Assembly: GCA_902588835.1 (NCBI GenBank)
Contig: CACIQQ010000007.1
Coordinates: 1 to 64,000 of the forward strand
From: an uncultured Pelagibacteraceae bacterium
GTDB taxonomy: Bacteria > Pseudomonadota > Alphaproteobacteria > Pelagibacterales > Pelagibacteraceae
Reading direction: 5' to 3'
DNA: 64,000 nt
Position numbers and translations under genes: made by a program. The notes beneath the pieces were generated by a model, which made no database searches, was not told where the DNA came from, and worked only from the letters and a program-made list of their open reading frames with translations. This document shows positions 17,633-27,543 of this stretch, piece after piece. How positions within the stretch are numbered: the first letter of the stretch is position 1; every line of letters starts with the position of its first letter.

Positions 17633-19068
17633 TGAGAGAAAAAGAACTTGAAAAATTAAAAGACTACAAATACGGTTTTTCAACTGATATTGAAAATTTT
17701 AAAGCCCCAAAAGGTTTAAATGAGGATGTAATTAAATTTATATCTAATATTAAAAAAGAACCTAAGTGGTTGTTAGATTGGAGATTAAAAGCTTACAATA
17801 GAGTTAAAGTTTTAAAAGAACCAAACTGGCAGAAACCAAAATATCCTAAAATCGATTATCAAGACTTATATTATTACTCTGCTCCAAAAAGTTTTAAAGA
17901 AAAACCAAAAAGTTTAGATGAATTAGATCCGAAACTTATTGAAACCTATAAAAAACTTGGCATTCCACTGAATGAGCAGAAAAGATTAAATGGTATAGCA
18001 GTCGATGCAGTATTTGACTCAGTTTCTGTAGCTACAACTTTTAAAGATACATTGACTGAAAAGGGAATAATTTTTTGTTCTATATCTGAAGCAATTCAGA
18101 AACATCCTGAGTTAGTAAAAAAATATTTAGGTTCAGTGATACCGATTACTGACCACTATTTTGCAACATTAAATTCAGCAGTATTTACTGATGGATCATT
18201 TGTTTATATTCCACCAGGAGTTAGATGCCCCATGGAGCTTTCTACATACTTTAGAATTAATGCTTCTGATACAGGACAGTTTGAGCGAACTCTAATTATA
18301 GCTGATAAAGGAAGTTATGTAAGTTATTTAGAGGGATGCACTGCACCAATGAGAGATGAAAACCAATTACATGCAGCAAATGTTGAATTAATTGCATTAG
18401 ATGATGCGGAAATAAAATATTCAACTGTTCAAAATTGGTATCCTGGAGATAAAGATGGAAAAGGAGGAATTTATAATTTTGTTACTAAAAGAGGTTTATG
18501 CAAAGGTAAAAATTCTAAAATTTCTTGGACACAAGTTGAAACTGGATCAGCTATAACCTGGAAGTATCCAAGCTGTATATTGCAAGGTGATAACTCAGTT
18601 GGTGAATTTTATTCTATAGCTATTACAAATAATCACCAAAAAGCAGATACAGGAACTAAAATGATTCACTTGGGGAAAAATACAAAAAGTAAAATTATAT
18701 CAAAGGGTATTAGTGCAGGTTTTTCTGATATGACTTATAGAGGATTAGTTGATATTTCTCCTAAATCAACAAATTCTAGTAATTATACTCAATGTGACTC
18801 ATTGTTAATGGGAAATAAATGTGGTGCACATACAATTCCTTACATTAAAAATAAAAATGCTAATTCTAATATTGCACATGAGGCGACAACTTCAAAAATA
18901 AGCGATGAACAATTGCATTATTGTCAACAAAGAGGATTAAATTCTGAGGAGGCTGTAAGTTTGATTGTAAATGGTTTTTGTAAAGAAGTTCTCCAGCAAT
19001 TACCTATGGAATTTGCAGTAGAAGCACAAAAACTTGTTGGTATTAGTTTAGAAGGGAGTGTTGGTTAA
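17632..19068 (+). CDS. sufB: Fe-S cluster assembly scaffold SufB
   Basis: Forms the SufBC2D scaffold on which Fe-S clusters are built in the cytoplasm. The 478-residue length is normal. Seen: [43 protein letters not shown], and the C-terminal SufB/D core ending [19 protein letters not shown]. Start and stop overlap iscR and sufC by one base each, so translation is coupled along the operon. Confidence 0.97.
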   Translation: MREKELEKLKDYKYGFSTDIENFKAPKGLNEDVIKFISNIKKEPKWLLDWRLKAYNRVKVLKEPNWQKPKYPKIDYQDLYYYSAPKSFKEKPKSLDELDPKLIETYKKLGIPLNEQKRLNGIAVDAVFDSVSVATTFKDTLTEKGIIFCSISEAIQKHPELVKKYLGSVIPITDHYFATLNSAVFTDGSFVYIPPGVRCPMELSTYFRINASDTGQFERTLIIADKGSYVSYLEGCTAPMRDENQLHAANVELIALDDAEIKYSTVQNWYPGDKDGKGGIYNFVTKRGLCKGKNSKISWTQVETGSAITWKYPSCILQGDNSVGEFYSIAITNNHQKADTGTKMIHLGKNTKSKIISKGISAGFSDMTYRGLVDISPKSTNSSNYTQCDSLLMGNKCGAHTIPYIKNKNANSNIAHEATTSKISDEQLHYCQQRGLNSEEAVSLIVNGFCKEVLQQLPMEFAVEAQKLVGISLEGSVG

Positions 19069-19802
19069 TGTTAAAAATCAATAACCTAAATGCAAAAATT
19101 GAGAATAAATCAATTTTAAATGGTTTCTCTCTTGAAATTAAACCTGGAGAAGTTCATGCAATAATGGGTCCTAATGGATCGGGAAAAAGCACATTATCAA
19201 ATATTTTATCTGGAAAAAAAGGATATGAAGTAACTGGAGATGTTTTATTTGAAAATAAAAACTTATTTGATCTTGAGACAGAAGAAAGAGCTCACAAAGG
19301 AATATTTTTAGCTTTTCAATATCCTCTAGAAATTCCAGGGGTAAATACAAATATCTTTTTAAAAACTTCTTTAAACGCTATAAAAAAAGCCCGTGGTGAA
19401 AAAGAATTAGACGCATTAGAGTTTCTCAAATTAGTAAAAGAAAAGGCCAAAAATCTTAAGTTTGACGAAGATAAACTTAGCAGACAACTAAATGTTGGTT
19501 TTTCTGGCGGAGAAAAGAAGAAGAATGAAATTTTACAAATGTCTATTTTAGAACCAAAATTATCAATTTTGGATGAAACAGATTCAGGACTAGATATTGA
19601 TGCATTAAAAATTGTTGCAGATGGCGTCAATTCATTAAGAAAAAAAGATAATTCTTTTTTAATTATAACCCACTACCAGAGATTACTTAATTATATAAAG
19701 CCCGATTTTGTTCACGTTTTAATGAACGGTAAAGTAGTAAAGTCAGGAGGACCAGAGTTAGCGCTAGAGTTAGAAAAGAAAGGTTATGAAAATATAAATT
19801 AA
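19068..19802 (+). CDS. sufC: Fe-S cluster assembly ATPase SufC
   Basis: ABC-type ATPase of the SufBCD complex, 244 residues. Walker A is GPNGSGKST (about residues 34-42), the signature region is NVGFSGGEKKKNEI, and Walker B runs into the characteristic SILDETDSGLDIDALK. The Q-loop region YPLEIPGV and the ITHYQRLL switch are typical of SufC rather than a transporter ATPase. It has no membrane partner and sits between sufB and sufD with one-base overlaps. Confidence 0.97.
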   Translation: MLKINNLNAKIENKSILNGFSLEIKPGEVHAIMGPNGSGKSTLSNILSGKKGYEVTGDVLFENKNLFDLETEERAHKGIFLAFQYPLEIPGVNTNIFLKTSLNAIKKARGEKELDALEFLKLVKEKAKNLKFDEDKLSRQLNVGFSGGEKKKNEILQMSILEPKLSILDETDSGLDIDALKIVADGVNSLRKKDNSFLIITHYQRLLNYIKPDFVHVLMNGKVVKSGGPELALELEKKGYENIN

Positions 19803-21052
19803 TGGAAAATTTTAAAACACACTTCGAAAAAGCATTGAAAGAAAACAATTTATCAAAAAAGGAAATAGCTTTCAAAAATTTTAATGCAAATGAATTCTTG
19901 AGCCATGGTTTCCCAAATAGGAAAGACGAGGATTGGAAATTTTCAGATATCAATCAAATTATAAAAAAAAAAATTGGAGAATTAAATTTTTACAGTGAAC
20001 AATTAAAAAAAAGTGATATAGATAAAAATATTTTACTAAACGAAATAGAACATAACAAATTGGTTTTTATAAATGGTCAAATAGTACAGATTGACTTTAA
20101 TTCTGAGGACAAAGGTAAAATAGAATTTTTAGATAATCAAAATAATATAGATGAACAATTAGCAGATAATTCTTTAATAAATTTGAATAACGCCTTATCA
20201 AATAAAAATTATAAATTATTAGTTAAGAAAAATTATCAAATTAAAAAACCTCTTATTATTTACCACACAACTTATAATGAATTAACATCGCAAAACATAA
20301 ATTTAAAAATTAACTTTGAGTTAGAGGAAAACAGTTCTTTAAAGTTAATTGACCTTGTAAAAGACAAAAGTAATAAAAATTTTATTAATATTTTTTACAA
20401 TTTCTCTTTAGAAAAAAATTCAATTTTAAAAAACTACAAAATTGATCAGTTTGAAAATGATAATATTAGGTATATGTTTAACAACATTAAACAATCTTCC
20501 AATAGTGTTTCAGAAACATTTTATTTATCTAAAGGTTCAACTTTTTCAAAAAACGAGATCTTTTGTGACTTAAAAGGAGAACATTCTTCAGCTTTTGTGA
20601 ATGGAATATTTTCACTTAATAAAAGCAAACACCACGAGATTAAAGCAAAAATTAATCATTTAGTTGAAAATACAAAAAGCTATCAGTTAGTGAAAAGTGT
20701 TTTAGAAAATAAATCAAGATCAGTCTATCAAGGAAAAATATATGTAGACTCAAAAGCACAAAAAACAGATGGCTATCAATTAAGCAAAGCTATATTGGTT
20801 GATGAAACAACAGAATTTAATGCAAAGCCCGAATTAGAAATTTATGCAGATGATGTAAAATGTTCACATGGATCTGCTTCTGGAAGTTTAGACGAAAATT
20901 CAATATTTTATTTGATGTCTAGGGGCCTAAGTTACAAAGAGGCAAGAGAATTATTAATCAACGGTTTCCTCGTGGAAGTAATCAATCAAATTACTGATGA
21001 ACCAATTAAAAAACTTATTAAAAATTTATATGGATTAAAAAATGAATATTAA
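19802..21052 (+). CDS. sufD: Fe-S cluster assembly protein SufD
   Basis: Paralogue of SufB that completes the SufBC2D scaffold. The 416-residue protein is very rich in Asn and Lys in its N-terminal half. The conserved C-terminal part is clear: DSKAQKTDGYQLSKAILVDE, ADDVKCSHGSASGSLDE (conserved Cys and His) and MSRGLSYKEARELLINGF. It overlaps sufC by one base and sufS by 11 bases. Confidence 0.95.
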   Translation: MENFKTHFEKALKENNLSKKEIAFKNFNANEFLSHGFPNRKDEDWKFSDINQIIKKKIGELNFYSEQLKKSDIDKNILLNEIEHNKLVFINGQIVQIDFNSEDKGKIEFLDNQNNIDEQLADNSLINLNNALSNKNYKLLVKKNYQIKKPLIIYHTTYNELTSQNINLKINFELEENSSLKLIDLVKDKSNKNFINIFYNFSLEKNSILKNYKIDQFENDNIRYMFNNIKQSSNSVSETFYLSKGSTFSKNEIFCDLKGEHSSAFVNGIFSLNKSKHHEIKAKINHLVENTKSYQLVKSVLENKSRSVYQGKIYVDSKAQKTDGYQLSKAILVDETTEFNAKPELEIYADDVKCSHGSASGSLDENSIFYLMSRGLSYKEARELLINGFLVEVINQITDEPIKKLIKNLYGLKNEY

Positions 21053-22259
21053 AGATATCAAAAAAGAATTTCCAATATTTGATAATAAGGTTCATAATAA
21101 TGATCTAGTTTATTTAGATAGTGCTAATTCATCTCAAAAGCCTAAAGTCGTTGTAGATAGAATCTACGATTTTTATACTAAAGAATTTTCAAATGTGGGT
21201 CGTAGCGTTCATTACTTAGCTGTGGCAGCAACAAATTTATATGAAAATACAAGGGTTTTAGTACAGAAATACATTAACGCAAAAGATCCAAACGAAATAG
21301 TTTTCACAAAAGGTGCAACGGAGGCAATAAATCTAGTAGCAAATACTTTCGGTCAAAAATATTTAAAAGAAGGTGATGAAATTTTAATTACAGAATTAGA
21401 ACACCACTCAAACTATGTTCCTTGGCATTACTTAAGAAAATCAAAAGGTGTTAAGATTAATTTTGCAGATGTAGATGAGAACGGTGATATTAGTATTGAA
21501 AGTATTGAAAAGAAAATTACTCCTAAAACAAAAATTTTAGCTATCACCCATTTGTCTAATGTTACAGGCGCAATTCTTCCTATTAAAGAAATTATTCAAT
21601 TAGCGCATTCAAAGAATATTCCAGTTCTTGTTGATGGTTGTCAGGGAGCTCCACATTTAAAATTAGATATGCAAGATCTTGATTGTGATTTTTACGCAAT
21701 ATCCTGCCATAAAATGTATGGACCTACTGGTCTTGGTGTTTTGTATGCTAAAAAGAAATGGCTAGAGGAGCTACCTCCTTACCAAGGCGGTGGCGGAATG
21801 ATTGGTGAAGTAAAAAAAGAAGGAATTACTTTTGGAGACCTTCCTAATAAATATGAAGCAGGCACAATGGCAACTGCTCAAGTAATAGCTTTTGGTGAGT
21901 CAATCAATTTTATAAATAAACTTGGTATAGAAAAAATTGAAGAACATGAAAGAGAATTAACAAAATACGGTGAAGAAATTTTAAGAAAAAATAATTCAGT
22001 TAAACTTATTGGTAGTCCAAAAAACAAAGGGTCAGTTTTATCATTTACATTAGACGGAGTTCATCCACATGATATAGCAACTATACTTGATGAAGATGGT
22101 GTTGCAATAAGAGCTGGACACCATTGTTGTCAAATTCTACATGAAAAATTAGGATTAGCAGCTACAGCTAGAGCATCTTTAGGTGTTTACAATACGAAAG
22201 ATGATCTCGATCAATTAAACAGCTCAATAAACAAATGTATAAAAATATTTAATTCATAA
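21042..22259 (+). CDS. sufS: cysteine desulfurase SufS
   Basis: PLP enzyme that takes sulfur from cysteine and passes it as a persulfide to the Suf machinery. It is 405 residues, group II (SufS/CsdA) type. Seen: YLDSANSSQKP, NEIVFTKGATEAINLVA, HHSNYVPW, the PLP lysine in SCHKMYGPTGLGVLY, and the active-site cysteine region RAGHHCCQILHEKLG, which shows two adjacent Cys. It overlaps sufD by 11 bases and sufU by one. Confidence 0.97.
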   Translation: MNIKDIKKEFPIFDNKVHNNDLVYLDSANSSQKPKVVVDRIYDFYTKEFSNVGRSVHYLAVAATNLYENTRVLVQKYINAKDPNEIVFTKGATEAINLVANTFGQKYLKEGDEILITELEHHSNYVPWHYLRKSKGVKINFADVDENGDISIESIEKKITPKTKILAITHLSNVTGAILPIKEIIQLAHSKNIPVLVDGCQGAPHLKLDMQDLDCDFYAISCHKMYGPTGLGVLYAKKKWLEELPPYQGGGGMIGEVKKEGITFGDLPNKYEAGTMATAQVIAFGESINFINKLGIEKIEEHERELTKYGEEILRKNNSVKLIGSPKNKGSVLSFTLDGVHPHDIATILDEDGVAIRAGHHCCQILHEKLGLAATARASLGVYNTKDDLDQLNSSINKCIKIFNS

Positions 22260-22729
22260 TGGACTTAAAAGATTTATATCAAGAAATAATTTTGGATCAT
22301 GGGAAAAATCCTAGGAACTTAGGAAAGTTTGAAAATTTTAATAAAGATGCTAAAGGACATAATCCTTTATGTGGAGATAAGGTTCATGTTTATCTTAAAG
22401 TTGATGAAAATAAAAAAATCTCAGATATTAAATTTGAAGGTCATGGATGTGCAATATCAATGGCTTCAGCTTCAATAATGACAGAATTGATGAAAGATAA
22501 AGATCAAAAAGAAGTAAATGAATTAATAGAGGACTTCTTAAAAATGATAAAAGATAATCCTGATCTCAAGTCAAATTTGATAAATGAAGATGATAAAACT
22601 AAACTTATGTCACTATCAGGTGTAAAAAAATATCCAATGAGAGTTAAATGTGCTACATTACCATGGCATACATTAATTTCAGCGATGACAAATAAACCTG
22701 GTGAGGTAAATACTGAGAAAGATGATTAA
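22259..22729 (+). CDS. sufU: SufU/IscU-like Fe-S assembly protein
   Basis: Zinc-containing U-type protein that accepts sulfur from SufS. The 156-residue sequence starts MDLKDLYQEIILDHGKNPRN and carries the three conserved cysteines Cys38 (NPLCGDK), Cys64 (GHGCAIS) and Cys131 (VKCATLPW). An insertion of about 20 residues before the last Cys (KMIKDNPDLKSNLINED) is the SufU-type region absent from IscU. It lies in the SUF operon directly after sufS. Confidence 0.93.
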   Translation: MDLKDLYQEIILDHGKNPRNLGKFENFNKDAKGHNPLCGDKVHVYLKVDENKKISDIKFEGHGCAISMASASIMTELMKDKDQKEVNELIEDFLKMIKDNPDLKSNLINEDDKTKLMSLSGVKKYPMRVKCATLPWHTLISAMTNKPGEVNTEKDD

Positions 22730-23029
22730 ATGGAATTAAAAGATAAAGTAATAGCAGAGATTAAAAAAATTTATGATCCTGAAATACCAGTCAACATTTA
22801 TGATTTAGGTTTAATATATGATGTCAAAGTAAATCAAGAAAATGTTGTTGAAATTAAAATGACCTTAACTTCACCAAATTGTCCAGTCGCTGAAAGTTTA
22901 CCTAGAGAAGTTGAAGATAGTGTAAAAGAAATTAAAGATGTAAAGGATACGAAACTAGAATTAGTTTGGGAGCCGCCATGGGATAAATCAATGATGTCAG
23001 AGGCTGCTAAATTGGAATTGAATTTATGA
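22730..23029 (+). CDS. sufT: SufT, MIP18/DUF59-family Fe-S maturation factor
   Basis: A 99-residue protein of the MIP18 (DUF59) family. The family helps deliver Fe-S clusters and is usual in alphaproteobacterial suf operons. Seen: YDPEIPVNIYDLGLIYDV with the reactive pocket residues, MTLTSPNCPVAESLP with the conserved Cys, and the C-terminal WEPPWDKSMMSE. It begins right after the sufU stop and overlaps sufA by 4 bases (ATGA). Confidence 0.93.
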   Translation: MELKDKVIAEIKKIYDPEIPVNIYDLGLIYDVKVNQENVVEIKMTLTSPNCPVAESLPREVEDSVKEIKDVKDTKLELVWEPPWDKSMMSEAAKLELNL

Positions 23030-23355
23030 GTCAGGTAATTAAACTTAGTGATAAAGCTGCAAACAGAATTAAGTCAATTTTATCGAACGATAAAACATCT
23101 ATAGGGGTAAGAATTGGTGTTAAGAGCGGGGGATGTGCTGGGATGTCATATGTAATGGAATATGCAAAATCTCAAAACCCAAATGATGAATTGATTGAGG
23201 AAAAAGGTGTAAAAGTATTTATAGATCCTGGTGCTGTAATGTATTTGTTAGGTACAACAATGGACTTTAAAGAAGAGGAGTTTTCGTCCTCTTTTGTATT
23301 CAATAATCCCAATGAAACTGAACGTTGTGGATGTGGAGAGTCCTTTAAAGTATAA
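23026..23355 (+). CDS. sufA: A-type Fe-S carrier protein SufA/IscA/HesB family
   Basis: Carrier that moves Fe-S clusters to client proteins. It is 109 residues, with the three conserved cysteines in SGGCAGMSY and the C-terminal ERCGCGESF. It is the last recognisable gene of the iscR-sufBCDSUTA operon and starts in an ATGA overlap with sufT. No clear terminator hairpin follows before the small frame at 23416. Confidence 0.95.
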   Translation: MSQVIKLSDKAANRIKSILSNDKTSIGVRIGVKSGGCAGMSYVMEYAKSQNPNDELIEEKGVKVFIDPGAVMYLLGTTMDFKEEEFSSSFVFNNPNETERCGCGESFKV

Positions 23356-23415
23356 GTCCCATTTTGAGCATATCTGCATTGCATAAAATGCATATCTTTG
23401 ATAATCTCTTAATTA

Positions 23416-23586
23416 ATGAATCTTTTTGAATTTAAAAATTTGCTTAATTCAGAGGACAAAAAAGAAAAGAGAAAGTCTTTTTTTAGAACTCTAATTAAAT
23501 CTGTTGAAGCAGGTGCAAATGGGACGCAAGATTATGTCGTAAAGAAAGGTCCCAACAAAGATAAAATTGCATCTACTGATCAGTAA
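23416..23586 (+). CDS. small hypothetical protein (56 aa)
   Basis: An ATG-started frame of 56 codons, MNLFEFKNLLNSEDKKEKRK to its TAA at 23584-23586. The protein is basic and hydrophilic (FFRTLIKSVEAGANGTQDYV in the middle), without Cys or membrane segment. It lies about 60 bases after sufA on the same strand and its stop abuts the convergent glnA stop, the tight packing seen at real genes here. I do not recognise it. A chance frame cannot be excluded at this length. Confidence 0.5.
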   Translation: MNLFEFKNLLNSEDKKEKRKSFFRTLIKSVEAGANGTQDYVVKKGPNKDKIASTDQ

Positions 23587-24993
23587 TTAGCAACTGTAAT
23601 ACATATCGAACTCTATAGGGTGTGGTGTGTGTTCGAAATTGTGTATCTCTTCAAATTTTAATGCAATGTAAGCATCAATTTGATCATCAGTAAATACGTT
23701 TCCTTGTTTTAAGAAATCTCTATCCTTATCTAAACTCTCCATTGCTTCTCTTAAAGATCCACATACTGTTGGTATTTTTTTAACTTCAGTCTCTGATAAC
23801 GCGTAAAGATCTTTATCGAAAGATTTACCTGGATCAATTTTATTTTTTATTCCATCAAGTCCAGCCATTAACATTGCAGCAAAAGTTAAATATGGATTTC
23901 CAGCAGCGTCGCCAAATCTTACTTCACATCTTGCAGCTTTTTTACTTAATGTAATTGGTATTCTGCATGAAGCAGATCTATTTCTTGCTGAGTAAGCTAA
24001 TAAAACTGGAGCTTCGAAACCCGGAATTAATCTTTTATAACTGTTTGTAGTTGCATTAGAAAATGCATTAATAGCTTTTGCATGTTTTAAAATACCACCA
24101 ATATAATTTAAAGCTAAGTCTGAAAGTCCGGCATATTTATCTCCTGAAAATAATGCTTTATCACCTTTCCAAATTGATTGGTGTACGTGCATACCAGACC
24201 CGTTATCACCTTTAACTGGTTTAGGCATAAACGTAGCTGTTTTACCGAATGAATGAGAAACCATGTGAACTGCATATTTGTAAAGCTGTAAGTTGTCTGC
24301 TTGATCTACCAATGTACCAAAGTACATCCCTAATTCATGTTGACTAGGCGCTACTTCGTGGTGATGTTTTTCAACTTTAATACCCATGTCTCTCATAGCT
24401 TTTAAATACTCACCTCTCATGTCTTGAGCACTATCAACTGGAGGAACTGGGAAATATCCACCCTTTATTCCTGGTCTATGTCCCATGTTACCGTTCGGGT
24501 AATCTTTACCTGTATTGTAAGGGCCTTCTGTACTATCAATTTTAAATCCTGTTTCATTCATATCATTTTTGTATTTAACATCGTCAAACACAAAAAATTC
24601 TGCCTCAGGTCCAAAGAATGCTTTATCTCCAATACCTGATTGTTTTAAATAAGCTTCAGCCTTTTTAGCTGTACCTCTTGGATCTCTTTCGTAGGGATCT
24701 TTTTTAATAGCATCCAAAATATCACAAAATATATTAAGCGTGTTATGTGAAGTAAAAGGATCAACTACAGTTCTGCTTAAGTCTGGTTTTAATATCATAT
24801 CTGACTCATTAATTGCTTTCCAACCAGCTATTGATGAACCGTCAAAAAATATACCTTCATTCAACATATCGTCATCTACAATTTTTGCATCCATTGTGAC
24901 ATGTTGAAGTTTACCTCTTGGGTCTGTAAATCTTAAATCTACGTACTCAATTTCTTTATCTTTAAGTGTTTTTAATACGTCCTTTGAACTCAT
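23587..24993 (-). CDS. glnA: glutamine synthetase type I
   Basis: Makes glutamine from glutamate, ammonia and ATP; the main ammonium entry point. The 468-residue length and features are those of the dodecameric GSI-beta type: [55 protein letters not shown], and Tyr397 in DLYALSE, the position adenylylated by GlnE in E. coli. A strong ribosome site (AGGAG) stands 5 bases before the ATG. No glnB is adjacent in the window. Confidence 0.98.
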   Translation of the reverse strand: MSSKDVLKTLKDKEIEYVDLRFTDPRGKLQHVTMDAKIVDDDMLNEGIFFDGSSIAGWKAINESDMILKPDLSRTVVDPFTSHNTLNIFCDILDAIKKDPYERDPRGTAKKAEAYLKQSGIGDKAFFGPEAEFFVFDDVKYKNDMNETGFKIDSTEGPYNTGKDYPNGNMGHRPGIKGGYFPVPPVDSAQDMRGEYLKAMRDMGIKVEKHHHEVAPSQHELGMYFGTLVDQADNLQLYKYAVHMVSHSFGKTATFMPKPVKGDNGSGMHVHQSIWKGDKALFSGDKYAGLSDLALNYIGGILKHAKAINAFSNATTNSYKRLIPGFEAPVLLAYSARNRSASCRIPITLSKKAARCEVRFGDAAGNPYLTFAAMLMAGLDGIKNKIDPGKSFDKDLYALSETEVKKIPTVCGSLREAMESLDKDRDFLKQGNVFTDDQIDAYIALKFEEIHNFEHTPHPIEFDMYYSC

Positions 24994-25062
24994 AATTCTC
25001 CTTTAATTGAATGGATTAGTACCAAAAATTAATATATTTTGATCTCGTTTTTAATTAATATC

Positions 25063-25085
25063 TCCTATGCAATTTATTCATAGGA
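25063..25085. promoter_or_regulatory. inverted repeat in glnA/ybaK divergent region
   Basis: TCCTATG (25063-25069) and CATAGGA (25079-25085) form perfect 7-base arms separated by 9 bases, in the 137-base region between the divergent glnA and ybaK-like genes. There is no T-run on either side, so a terminator is unlikely; an operator or leader hairpin fits better. It does not match the NtrC consensus well. Confidence 0.4.
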
Positions 25086-25130
25086 TTAAACAAGAAATAT
25101 TAGATATTTGCAATCAATCAACGGTTGAAT

Positions 25131-25613
25131 ATGAACGAAATCATTAACAAAGAACCAGTACAAAGAGTGATTAAGGCATTAGATAAATTTGACAAAAATT
25201 TACAAATACAAGTGCTTAAAGATACTGCCAGAACAGCGAAAGATGCAGCTAACGCCTTAAATTGTGAAGAGGGTGCTATTGTTAAAAGTTTAGTTTTTAA
25301 AGCAGAAACAAGATTTTTAATTTGTTTAGTATCTGGTGATAAAAGATGTTCCTTAAACAAGCTCAAAAAGGTTATTTCAAAAAAAGATGTTTCAATGGCA
25401 AGCGCTGATGAGGTTAAGGCTCAAACTGGCTTTACTATTGGTGGTGTTTCACCTGTAGGTCATATAAATGACTTAAATATAATTATTGATAGAACACTTG
25501 AAAGATTTCAAATTGTATATGCTGCAGCGGGACATCCAAATAGTATATTCAAAATAGATATTTCAAAATTAAAAGATCTAACAAAGGGAAGAGTTAAGGA
25601 TATTACCGAATGA
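25131..25613 (+). CDS. YbaK/ProX-family aminoacyl-tRNA deacylase
   Basis: Editing-type protein that hydrolyses mischarged tRNAs in trans (Cys-tRNA-Pro or Ala-tRNA-Pro in known members). I start at ATG 25131 (MNEIINKEPVQRV). The 160-residue length is normal. Seen: EEGAIVKSLVFKA with the conserved Lys of the active site, VSGDKRCSLNKL, TGFTIGGVSPVGH and AAAGHPNSIFKI, all diagnostic of the fold. The downstream EamA gene overlaps by 4 bases (ATGA). Confidence 0.9.
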   Translation: MNEIINKEPVQRVIKALDKFDKNLQIQVLKDTARTAKDAANALNCEEGAIVKSLVFKAETRFLICLVSGDKRCSLNKLKKVISKKDVSMASADEVKAQTGFTIGGVSPVGHINDLNIIIDRTLERFQIVYAAAGHPNSIFKIDISKLKDLTKGRVKDITE

Positions 25614-26503
25614 GACAGCCTACTATAACAGATTATTCATTATTAGTTTTTTTAGCAGTGATTTGGGCCTCTGCTTTTTTTAATATTAAATTAGCAACAG
25701 ACTCATTTGGCCCCATAACTATAGCATTTATAAGAGTTTTATTAGGATCACTGCCTTTAATAATTTTATGCGTATATAAAAATATTAAAATTGAAGTTTT
25801 TTCAAAAGACTGGCCATGGTTTGCAGCAATAGGATTTGTAAACTTAGTATTTCCATTTTTTTTAATTGCTTATGGAGTTAAAAATGTTCAAAGTAATTTA
25901 GCTGCAATATTAATGTCTACTTCTCCACTAACATCGACATTACTTGCTCATTTTTTTACTAAAAATGAAAAGATAAATTTTTTAAAGGTAATTGGAGTTT
26001 CTATTGGTTTTGCAGGTATAATATATTTATTTTCTGACAACTTCTTGATAAATGAAAACAATTTATTTTCAGCATTTTGTATTTTAATTGGCTCTTTAGG
26101 ATATGTAATCGGAGGGATCTTAACACTAAAGATTAGTAATAAAAAAAATGAAAACGTAACTGCCTCAATCTTGATTTGGGCAACAATAATTTTATTACCA
26201 ATATGTTTTTATTTTGAAAAACCATGGAATTATAATCCATCATTGACTTCAGTTGTTTCAATTACCTATTTAGGAATTATAGCCACTGGCTTAGCTTGGG
26301 TTTTAAGATTTAAAATTTTAAAAGATAATGGTTTGGTTTTTCAGTCTCAGGTTGCTTATTTAATTCCAATCTTTGGAGTAATTTTAGGTTATGTTTTTTT
26401 AGACGAGCTAATCACATTTAAAGTATTAGTGGCACTCATTGCAATTGTAATAGGGATATATTTTGTCAAAAAATCTACTTCTTCGAAGAAGATCTTAAGT
26501 TAA
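25610..26503 (+). CDS. EamA/DMT-family transporter
   Basis: A 297-residue inner-membrane protein with ten predicted helices as two EamA repeats (about 8-140 and 150-290). Motifs: LAVIWASAFFNIKLAT in helix 1, SNLAAILMSTSPLTSTLLAH in the first repeat, VAYLIPIFGVILGYVFLDE in the second. DMT proteins usually export amino acids or other metabolites; the substrate here cannot be told. Translationally coupled to the ybaK-like gene. Its last 29 bases overlap the convergent glycosyltransferase. Confidence 0.9.
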   Translation: MRQPTITDYSLLVFLAVIWASAFFNIKLATDSFGPITIAFIRVLLGSLPLIILCVYKNIKIEVFSKDWPWFAAIGFVNLVFPFFLIAYGVKNVQSNLAAILMSTSPLTSTLLAHFFTKNEKINFLKVIGVSIGFAGIIYLFSDNFLINENNLFSAFCILIGSLGYVIGGILTLKISNKKNENVTASILIWATIILLPICFYFEKPWNYNPSLTSVVSITYLGIIATGLAWVLRFKILKDNGLVFQSQVAYLIPIFGVILGYVFLDELITFKVLVALIAIVIGIYFVKKSTSSKKILS

Positions 26504-27359
26504 AAAAATATCTAATATTTGCAGATAATTTTATAAAATTTGTCATAGATTTTTTAATATTCAATATTAATAAATATGAAAATCCCCTAAAGATGTATTT
26601 TGTTATTTTTTTAAAGTGGTGAATAGTAAATTTTTGTACATTAAAATAAATAAGAGGAGAATATTCATTATGAAAAGTTTTTATTAAAAAATTCTGAATG
26701 TTGGATTTTGAGGATTTGCCTTGGTTATGTTGAGCTTTAGATTTTGGTGTTACTATTACACTGGTTTTTTTTGATCTAAATTTTCTACAAAGATCAATTT
26801 CCTCCCAAAAAAGGAAATACTTTTCATCAAATTTACCAATGTTTTCAAAGTGTTTAGCGCTTATTAATAACGCACAGCCTTTGGCAACATCAACGCATAA
26901 TTCACCCTCAATTTTTGAATCTAACAATAATTCTCTTGATTTAATAGCACTTGATGAATCCACATTCTTTAAATTTCTTTCTGGGAATGCTCCGTAAAAA
27001 TCTTTATCAGGAAGGGTAACTGGAGCAACTATTCCGCAGTCATTATATTGGTTTAAAGTTTTGAGCATATTTTCTATTGAACCAACATCAATGGAAAGGT
27101 CAGGATTTAGTACTAGAAAAAAATTTGTAGATATATTATCAAAAGCAAAATTTATTGCTCTACCATACCCAAGATTTTTATTTTTTGAGATAACTTGAAT
27201 ATTTTTAAAATTTTTAATTCGCTCAAGAATTTTTTCATTTTTTCCATTGTCGACAACAATTATCTTAAAATTTTTTAGACTATCAAAAAAACTCTCAACT
27301 ATTTCACTTGAGTTATAGAGAACAGTAATGATAGTAATTTCATTATAAATTTTGCTCAT
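26475..27359 (-). CDS. glycosyltransferase family 2
   Basis: A 294-residue GT-A fold enzyme. Seen: ITVLYNSSEIVESFFDSL at the start, VVDNGKNEKI for the nucleotide site, the FLVLNPDLSID metal-binding region, and FWEEIDLCRKF (the EEIDL element typical of rhamnosyltransferase-like GT2). A C-terminal hydrophobic segment (FRGFSYLLILNI) suggests membrane association. The likely role is transfer of a sugar in surface-polysaccharide synthesis. It stands alone, far from the rfb genes near 62 kb. Confidence 0.88.
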   Translation of the reverse strand: MSKIYNEITIITVLYNSSEIVESFFDSLKNFKIIVVDNGKNEKILERIKNFKNIQVISKNKNLGYGRAINFAFDNISTNFFLVLNPDLSIDVGSIENMLKTLNQYNDCGIVAPVTLPDKDFYGAFPERNLKNVDSSSAIKSRELLLDSKIEGELCVDVAKGCALLISAKHFENIGKFDEKYFLFWEEIDLCRKFRSKKTSVIVTPKSKAQHNQGKSSKSNIQNFLIKTFHNEYSPLIYFNVQKFTIHHFKKITKYIFRGFSYLLILNIKKSMTNFIKLSANIRYFFNLRSSSKK

Positions 27360-27509
27360 CTGTGTGAAATAACTTATATTTTTTTAAAAAAATTTGTTTT
27401 AATTTATTTTTCTATTTCAATTTATAATAGAAGAATTTTGAAAAAACATACCAAATGTTGTTATCGTTTAATAAATCAATAATATTTTCAACTTGAGGTT
27501 TTTCTGTGG

Positions 27510-27521
27510 TTTCACGTGAAA
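27510..27521. promoter_or_regulatory. parS-like palindrome (candidate ParB-binding centromere site)
   Basis: TTTCACGTGAAA is a perfect 12-base palindrome identical to the inner 12 bases of the bacterial parS consensus TGTTTCACGTGAAACA; over 16 bases it matches 13. It sits in a 184-base noncoding gap between the glycosyltransferase and an EamA gene. Two other CACGTG hexamers (8244 and 30170) lie in coding DNA and lack the flanks. No parAB is in the window. The call rests on sequence match alone. Confidence 0.55.
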
Positions 27522-27543
27522 ATACTATAGGTTTATTAAATTA

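Noticed and set aside
24994-25130. glnA-type riboswitch or NtrC sites upstream of glnA
   Set aside because: I found no recognisable glnA RNA core and no TGCAC-type NtrC half-site pair; only a simple palindrome.
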